From Lithobates sylvaticus (taxonomy: Eukaryota > Chordata > Amphibia > Anura > Ranidae), in contig CM053033.1 of assembly GCA_028564925.1 (NCBI GenBank), positions 109,652,252-109,716,251 of the forward strand: a stretch of 64,000 nt of DNA. Direction: 5' to 3'. The position numbers and the translations under genes are program-made. A model generated the notes under the pieces. It saw only the letters and a list, made by a program, of their open reading frames with translations. It was not told where the DNA came from and did no database searches. Shown here piece by piece: positions 10,339-64,000 of the stretch; position 1 is the first letter of the stretch; each line of letters opens with the position of its first letter.

Positions 10339-10879
10339 TTAAAGGTTTGGCTTTAAAAAAAAAAAAAACACGTTATACTTACCCTTACAGACCACTAACT
10401 ACTAAAACCCTTACTAAACCCTTACAGACCACTTTGACCTACAGGTTAGCCTAGATTAAGGCTTACCTGTAGGTCCAAGAAATATCTCCTTAACCTACGC
10501 GGTTAAGGAGATATTTTACAAAAAAAGGGCACCGCTGTCTACGGCGCATGCGCATTGTAGACAACGGCGCAGGCGCACTGGGCACGCCGCAAGCAAAGTC
10601 AAACATGCCATCACTTACAGCTCCCGCGCGCATGTGCCGGAGTGATGTCATCCCTGCTCCGGTCACTAGCAGCTCCGGTCACTAGCAGCACCGGAGCAGC
10701 GATACCCAGAAGGAAGATGGACGCTTCGTGAAAGAGGGGACAACGGTGACATCGCTGGCTCCTGTGTCAGGTAAGTGACACATAATGGGCTACTATGCGA
10801 TGCATAGTAGTCCATTATGCTTTACCTTTGCAGGGAAACAAAGAGGAAGTAAACCCATCAGGGTTTACTTCCTCTTTAA
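10339..10879. mobile_element. TTAA-flanked MITE (T2-like) with inner hairpins
   Basis: It starts TTAAAGGTTTGGCTTTAAAA and ends GGTTTACTTCCTCTTTAA. Subterminal hairpins occur at 10784-10819 (CATAATGGGCTACTATGC / GCATAGTAGTCCATTATG) and 10843-10877 (GAGGAAGTAAACCC / GGGTTTACTTCCTC). Confidence 0.55.
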
Positions 10880-10925
10880 CGTCAGTGTATTTTCAAGCTT
10901 TTAATAAAGGGGGGGGGGGGGGGGC

Positions 10926-11015
10926 AAAGAAAATGAATGCAGCCACCACATCTAATTATTGGTAAGCTGCAATATATTACATTTTTGGTTTTGGGTTTAA
11001 TGCCACTTTGCATAC
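10926..11015 (+). repeat. Repeat carrying an uninterrupted copy of a hAT target
   Basis: AAAATGAATGCAGCCACCAC and ATCTAATTATTGGTAAGCTG are contiguous here. The same repeat at 49351-50690 is interrupted exactly after GCCACCAC by a hAT-like element, so this locus is a paralogous empty site. Confidence 0.6.
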
Positions 11016-11846
11016 TTAATCACTTCACCCCCGGAAGGTTTGGCTCAATGTGCGACGTTGTACCCAAACAAAATTAACGTCCTTTTTCCCCCACAAATAG
11101 AGCTTTCTTTTGGTGGTATTTGATCATGTGTGCGTTTTTTATCATGGCGCTATAAACAAAAAAAGAATTTTGAAGAAAAAAAAAACACTATTTTGTACTT
11201 TTTGTTATAATAAATGTCCCCAATTTTAATTTTTTAAAAAGGCAAATTTTTTCCTCAGTTTAGGCCGATATGTATTCTACATATTTTTGGTAATAAAAAT
11301 CGCAATAAGCGTATATTGATTGGTTTGCGCAAAAGTTCTACAAGATTTATGGCATTTTTATTAGTTTTCTTTTTACTAGTAATGGCAGGGATCAGCGATT
11401 TATTTATTTTTTATCGTGATTGCGACATTATGGCGGACAGATCGAACACTTTTAATCAGTACTATTCAAATTTACTGATTACTCTGTAAATGTCACTGGC
11501 AGGGAAGGGGTTAACACTAATGGGCGATCAAGGGGTTAACTGTGTTCTCTAGGGAGTGAGTCTGAATGGGTGAGAATGATTGTTGTTCATACTTAGTATG
11601 AACAACAGATCGCATTCATCACCCCTGACAGCACAGAGATCTGTCTGTTTACATTGACAGATCTCCATTCTGTCTGTGTGGAGCGATCGTGGGTGCGTGT
11701 TGGTCATCGCTACCGCCGGGCACGTGCTCCGGCGTTGGGCACGCGCCCCCTATTGGTCAAGAGGTGAACCAACGTTCAGTTACATTGGTTCGCCCAGGGG
11801 AGACTACCTGCCACAGTACAACTGCGGCAGGTTGGGAAAGGGTTAA
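11016..11846 (+). repeat. TTAACC-type long repeat, module A
   Basis: TTAA at 11016-11019 (terminus slightly mutated, TCACTTCACCCCCGG) and GGGTTAA at 11841-11846. It carries the conserved core GAGCTTTCTTTTGGTGGTAT and later GGCAGGGAAGGGGTTAACAC. The perfect 9+1+9 palindrome GTTCATACTTAGTATGAAC is at 11585-11603. Non-coding. Confidence 0.7.
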
Positions 11847-12243
11847 AGAGGAGATCCGCCCCCCCCCACAAGAAATTAAATTAAGAGATTAAAAGTCAGC
11901 AGTTACAAATACTGCAGCTGCTGACTTTTAATATATGGACACTTACCTGTTCCAGGGAGCCCGTGATGTCGGCACCCCAGCCGATCTTTGGATAATTTTT
12001 GTTAAGGGAACCTGACAGTTTAGCCTTTCGGCTTCACAGCCGGTTCCCTATTGCACATGCCTGCTGTGCTTTCTAATTGGTTCAGAGGAAGGAGGAAGGG
12101 GCTGAACTTCCGAGAGACGGCGCTGCTGCCCCATCTCCTGGTACTAGGAAATCAAAAACGGGTACTGGTTTCCCTCCCATTGAAAGGTGCCACATGGAGA
12201 CAGATAAGTGGAAGTTCCACTTTTGAGTGGAACTCCATGTTAA
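11843..12243. mobile_element. TTAA-flanked MITE (T2-like)
   Basis: TTAAAGAGGAGATCCGCC at the left and GAGTGGAACTCCATGTTAA at the right. The inner stem AAAAGTCAGCAG...CTGCTGACTTTTAA lies near 11891-11932. Its left TTAA is the right TTAA of the preceding long repeat. Confidence 0.65.
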
Positions 12244-12580
12244 ATTGCACACTAGTGCACATATACTGTAAGTAGAAAAATTAAAACTGCTCCCTAGCAC
12301 ACCACAATACACAGATGTGCCGATGCTATTTTATTGTTTCTTGGGGTGCCCAATACAATGCAAGTGAACGTTCATATGTATTTTGGTTTTAATTGTACAT
12401 TTACATTGTGTCTTGGATTTCGCTTTGCTCATATGAGCAACATTCAAACTGTAGGCACAAATGCTTGTCTACAGATAAAATGATATATGTCTTTCTTTTT
12501 ATTTTCTAATAGAGTGTATGTCCAGTTCTCGTATACATAGGACTGGGAGAAACTTTATGAAGACACACCTTTCTAAAAAG

Positions 12581-60948
<48,368 letters not shown>

Positions 60949-61620
60949 GTCGTATGAATGCCATAGGGAGAAGTGCATCTGTAACATGGCAGTTAATAAA
61001 ATTAATAAATATGGAGGCAGAGAGAAGGAAACTGTGTACAATGAAAAATTAGATTTATATTTTTAATGTGAAAACAAACTGTATTTCTTTTATGATAGAC
61101 ACCCCTTTAAGTAAAAATGTGGCCAGGCTAAAGACGTTCACACTCGTGATCCTGTACAGCGTGGCCGCCCTGTAAAAGTAAAACTGCTATAGGGCTGTTG
61201 GCGACTGGTTAATTTGGGAGATTCCCCTCACTTTCTACTTTGGTGATAACCTGTAGAGGAAATAGGGGGATGCATTTCCAACAGGGCACAAATCTGGAGT
61301 CTCCCTGGTGCAGTCCATATGGTACATGGACTTAGAAGGTAGTTGGAGGACATCTCCCTGGTACAGCCACAGAGAGCAGTTAAAAACCTAACAGCGGTTC
61401 TAAACCTCCTCCACTTTATCCAAAACTTAAAAAAAAAAATGTTCAGGTAGAGTTGTGCCAATATTTTTTTAAATATATATGAAGTGACATGTACATATGT
61501 GTATATACTCTTTCCTCAGTTGTATGTATTGATGTATTGAAAAATGTTTTGATAAAACATGTTATTTTATACAGTCTTGTTGTAAAGCTTTAAATAAAGA
61601 ATATAATGTTCTTATAGATG
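60949..61620 (+). other. TTF1: TTF1 3' untranslated region and polyadenylation signals
   Basis: After the stop, closely spaced AATAAA-type hexamers occur near 60991-61006 and a canonical AATAAA at 61593-61598, followed by a T/G-rich stretch. Either site could be used; the distal one gives a ~670-base 3' UTR. The segment looks mostly unique, though part could be old repeat. Confidence 0.55.
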
Positions 61621-61743
61621 GCCAGCAAATGCTTATTTTATAACACGTTGAATCAGATTATTAAACTTTCCTTTAAAACATAAATTAAAGCGGTTGTAAA
61701 AATCGTAAACGTATTCTACTCGCCTGCTCTGTGAAGTGGAGCC

Positions 61744-62058
61744 TTGAACCGCGCTTGGGATTCTGGCCAGCCGGTCCGCCTGTTTCAAACGCCCATTAAT
61801 ATGGCGGCATACAAACTTAATACCATTGTGGTATCGTGTTGCATTTTGCACAACCCCAATTTAAAAAGGACCAACCCCAATTATGTGGTTACAGTTGGGC
61901 CTGACGCCGGACTGCAATCCCTGATGTCCCTGGAAGCGGCCCGTCCTGGCTTGCCTCCCCAAAATGCTGTGAAGTGCGACAAAATTATTCTGAATATTTT
62001 TCGGGGAGGGGGGCCATTGCTTTGCCAGCACTTTTTTAATAAATTTTACATTTATTAA
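61744..62058 (+). pseudogene. PIF/Harbinger-like transposase C-terminal fragment
   Basis: The frame contains VRLFQTPINMAAYKLNTIVV and SCCILHNPNLKRTNPNYV. This resembles the C-terminus of PIF/Harbinger DDE nucleases, which carry a ...TPI..... IV.aCCiLHN signature. Only this end is recognisable; the catalytic DDE residues are upstream and absent. A TTAA-MITE end (TTAAAGCGGTTGTAAAAATC, 61685) sits just before it. Moderate confidence, from the LHN motif alone. Confidence 0.5.
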
Positions 62059-62410
62059 TCTGGTAAAATCTTGCTTTGAATTTCCTGCTTGTGTTTCTTT
62101 TTTGTGTCTCCTAGTGCACTTGTAGTGCCAAGTGGTTTGTACATTATTATCTAAACATTGTCACTGTAAACACCAATTTCAACACAAAAAAATGGTATTG
62201 AGCATTGAAAGAAGAAGCCACACTTTGTAGAGTAAAACAATCCTTTTACTCCATACACATTCACATATGTTCTTTTATTTTTTTTTTACAAAAATACAAA
62301 TTTTTGCGTTTTCACCAAAAATGATTTGTGTTATGTTACATAAACAGCCATGTTTCCAAACACAACATACACAACTCTGGAACATAACAAAGTTCAACGT
62401 AGAAAAACTT
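62059..62410. other. No feature recognised
   Basis: AT-rich sequence between the Harbinger-like fragment and a MITE. Confidence 0.4.
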
Positions 62411-62975
62411 TTAAAGCGGTTCTGCACTCTGAAAAAAAAATTTTTTTTTTAGGACGTAATATAAAGTGTGCTTACCTTTATTAGGGGACTCACCTGTTCC
62501 ATCTTCCATCTCGATCGCCGCCGGTTTTCGTCCGATGAAGTTCCTCGTCTTCTTCTTTAGTGCTGGGGGCCATCTTGCCTGTGGGCATGTGAAACACCCA
62601 CAGGAACTTTAGATGGCCCAGCATGCACCGCCGTTACTCGCGCGTGCGCAGTAACGGCACATCTGCCGACATCTCACGAGATTTCGGCAGATGTGGCCGA
62701 AATCTCGGGAGATTTCGGAAGATGTGGCCGAAATCTCGCGAGATTTCGGAAGATGCCCGCACTGACTCCTGGGATCAATGACACCAGATCCCAGGAGACA
62801 GTGCGCCGTGACGACGATCGACGCAGAGACCCCGCCCGCCGCCGCAGAGGGAGAAGACCGGAAGTCTTCAATTACAAGGTAAGTAAAAAAAAAAAAAACA
62901 TTTCATTTAGTACTCTTTGCCTGATTTGGAAGGCAAAGAGATTTACTAAATGAAAAGGGTGCAGAACCGCTTTAA
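62411..62975. mobile_element. TTAA-flanked MITE, 565 bp
   Basis: TTAAAGCGGTTCTGCACTCT at the left and GGGTGCAGAACCGCTTTAA at the right, 18-base inverted ends inside TTAA. Inner tandem units of ~31-33 bases (AGATGTGGCCGAAATCTCG) at 62660-62757. The arms TTTAGTACTCTTTGCC and GGCAAAGAGATTTACTAAA lie at the right. T2/Kolobok-like by ends. Confidence 0.75.
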
Positions 62976-63023
62976 GGCAAGATCACACATTACATTGTCA
63001 AAAATGTGTGGATCTTGCCTTCA
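62976..63023. repeat. Hairpin with 18-base arms
   Basis: AAGGCAAGATCACACATT and AATGTGTGGATCTTGCCTT pair with one mismatch, loop ~10 bases. Confidence 0.7.
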
Positions 63024-63049
63024 TCAGATGGGGTACAGTCACCCCTGTA

Positions 63050-63305
63050 AAAGCCTAATTTTGAAGATGCACACAAATTGGGAGTCAAACTGGGGATTTA
63101 CATCCTGATCCCATGCCTAATGTCAACATGTGCTATCTCCCATCATGGGGGATCAATGTATGTGTTTTGGGGGTCCAACCCCTTCCTCTCACTGACTTGA
63201 GTTTTGAGGAAGGGGTTGCAGTCACAAAACACGTACATTGATATCCCCTGATGGCAGATAGCACATGTTGACATACTGTGTGCATCTTCAAAAGTAGGCT
63301 TTTTA
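63050..63305. repeat. Long fold-back
   Basis: AAAAGCCTAATTTTGAAGAT at the left and ATCTTCAAAAGTAGGCTTTT at the right, with inner arms TGTCAACATGTGCTATCT (63121) and AGATAGCACATGTTGACA (63256-63273). Arms total ~90 bases at high identity. About 45 bases (63076-63120) are present on the left only. Confidence 0.75.
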
Positions 63306-63616
63306 AAATGTTGTCCAATTTTAAAAGACAAAAACAAAATGGTGGCAATTTTAGAGAAAATGATATTCTTCCAAGGACATCAATCATATTCTTAAGTTTA
63401 ACTTCAATACCCATAGTTTTTTTTTTCTAATAATGTCTAAATCCTGACTACACCACATGATGTCCTGGATTAGCCTATGGCACTGTCACTGGTGAAATGA
63501 TCTGATTGTTCTTACACCACCTGTACTTCACCCAAAAATCAAAAAAACACACCATGTATTATAAATAGGCAGGCATACATGTCTTATTACCTGAATCTGG
63601 GGTGTCATACACTCAC
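63306..63616. other. No feature recognised
   Basis: Intron-like sequence downstream of the minus-strand exon at 63617-63742. Confidence 0.35.
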
Positions 63617-63742
63617 CTGTTGTGGTCTCAATCTCGACCACCTCTCCTTCCTCCACATCCTCATCTTGTGGTGACCTCTGTTCCCCTTCTTCAGGAGGTG
63701 GGTGGTCCCTGGTGACATCATATTTCCCGATTCTTTGTTCCC
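63617..63742 (-). CDS. Internal exon of an unrecognised minus-strand gene
   Basis: On the minus strand, acceptor TTTTATTCTCATAG and donor ACAACAG|GTGAGTG enclose 126 bases. They encode EQRIGKYDVTRDHPPPEEGE then QRSPQDEDVEEGEVVEIETT, an acidic low-complexity stretch. Phase 1 at both ends, agreeing with the exon at 63901-63967. Either a host gene convergent with TTF1 or the accessory Myb-like gene of a PIF/Harbinger transposon (a fragment of whose nuclease is at 61744-62058). I cannot decide. Confidence 0.5.
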
Positions 63743-63900
63743 CTATGAGAATAAAACAAAAGGTATACTTAGCACACAGATATTTGAGCCAACAAATATG
63801 AATGATAAACATTTCTTGGAAGTGGGGGACAATTGTCTGGGCAGAATTCCAAGCTGAACACATGATTTATTCCCTTAATTACTCAAGCTGGAATACTTAC

Positions 63901-63967
63901 CTTTTTTGGAGAAGTTTCCCAGCTGGAGACACCCCAAGTATCCACTGGAGTACCTGTGTTTGAGACC
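63901..63967 (-). CDS. Upstream exon of the same minus-strand gene
   Basis: Minus-strand acceptor CCAACTTTTTAG and donor AAAAAAG|GTAAGTA enclose 67 bases that read GLKHRYSSGYLGCLQLGNFS and KK. It enters in phase 0 and leaves in phase 1, which joins correctly to 63742. The gene continues beyond the window. Function unknown. Confidence 0.45.
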
Positions 63968-64000
63968 CTAAAAAGTTGGTTATGGTGTCCCACACTAGTG

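Overview
The window is from a vertebrate, most likely a frog. One host gene with about twelve coding exons is spread over ~48 kb among Tc1-like, hAT-like and TTAA-flanked DNA transposons, L2- and L1/Tx1-type LINEs, a DIRS-like fossil and long microsatellites. The repeats resemble what I recall of true-frog (ranid) genomes, but I could not check this against a database.

The host gene is TTF1, the RNA polymerase I transcription termination factor, on the + strand. I place coding exons at 12581-12635, 18903-20506, 24131-24297, 34257-34442, 37272-37350, 38825-38955, 40786-40999, 43160-43249, 45082-45144, 51386-51471, 52494-52579 and 60844-60948. Every junction has AG/GT borders and the phases agree, except for a one-base frame conflict in a purine tract near the start of the large exon. 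The large exon encodes a lysine-rich, internally triplicated N-terminal tail; the later exons encode the TTF1 core and its Myb-type DNA-binding repeats. A CpG-rich block with ETS-like sites at about 4490-4690 is the best promoter and first-exon candidate. The 3' end is near 61.6 kb.

Layout: 1-4.4 kb nested MITEs; 4.5-4.8 kb probable promoter; 5.1-6.0 kb L2-like LINE tail; 6.3-12.2 kb repeats and fold-backs; 12.5 kb first coding exon; 12.9-18.7 kb hAT and TTAA-flanked repeats; 18.9-20.5 kb large exon; 20.5-27.2 kb TTAA repeats; 27.3-33.9 kb four different Tc1-like elements, two of them interrupted by ~0.9-1.0 kb TTAA repeats; 34-52.6 kb small TTF1 exons separated by MITEs, microsatellites and part of a DIRS-like fossil; 53.6-59.6 kb an apparently full-length L1/Tx1-type LINE, antisense, with both reading frames open and an 18-bp target duplication; 59.6-60.2 kb more DIRS-like fossil; 60.8 kb last exon; 61.7-64 kb a PIF/Harbinger-like fragment, a TTAA MITE, a long fold-back and two well-spliced small minus-strand exons of an unrecognised gene.

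The most unusual material is a set of long, non-coding, TTAA-flanked repeats (about 14 copies). They share one terminal module, carry alternative second modules, and often abut other TTAA-flanked elements across a single shared TTAA.
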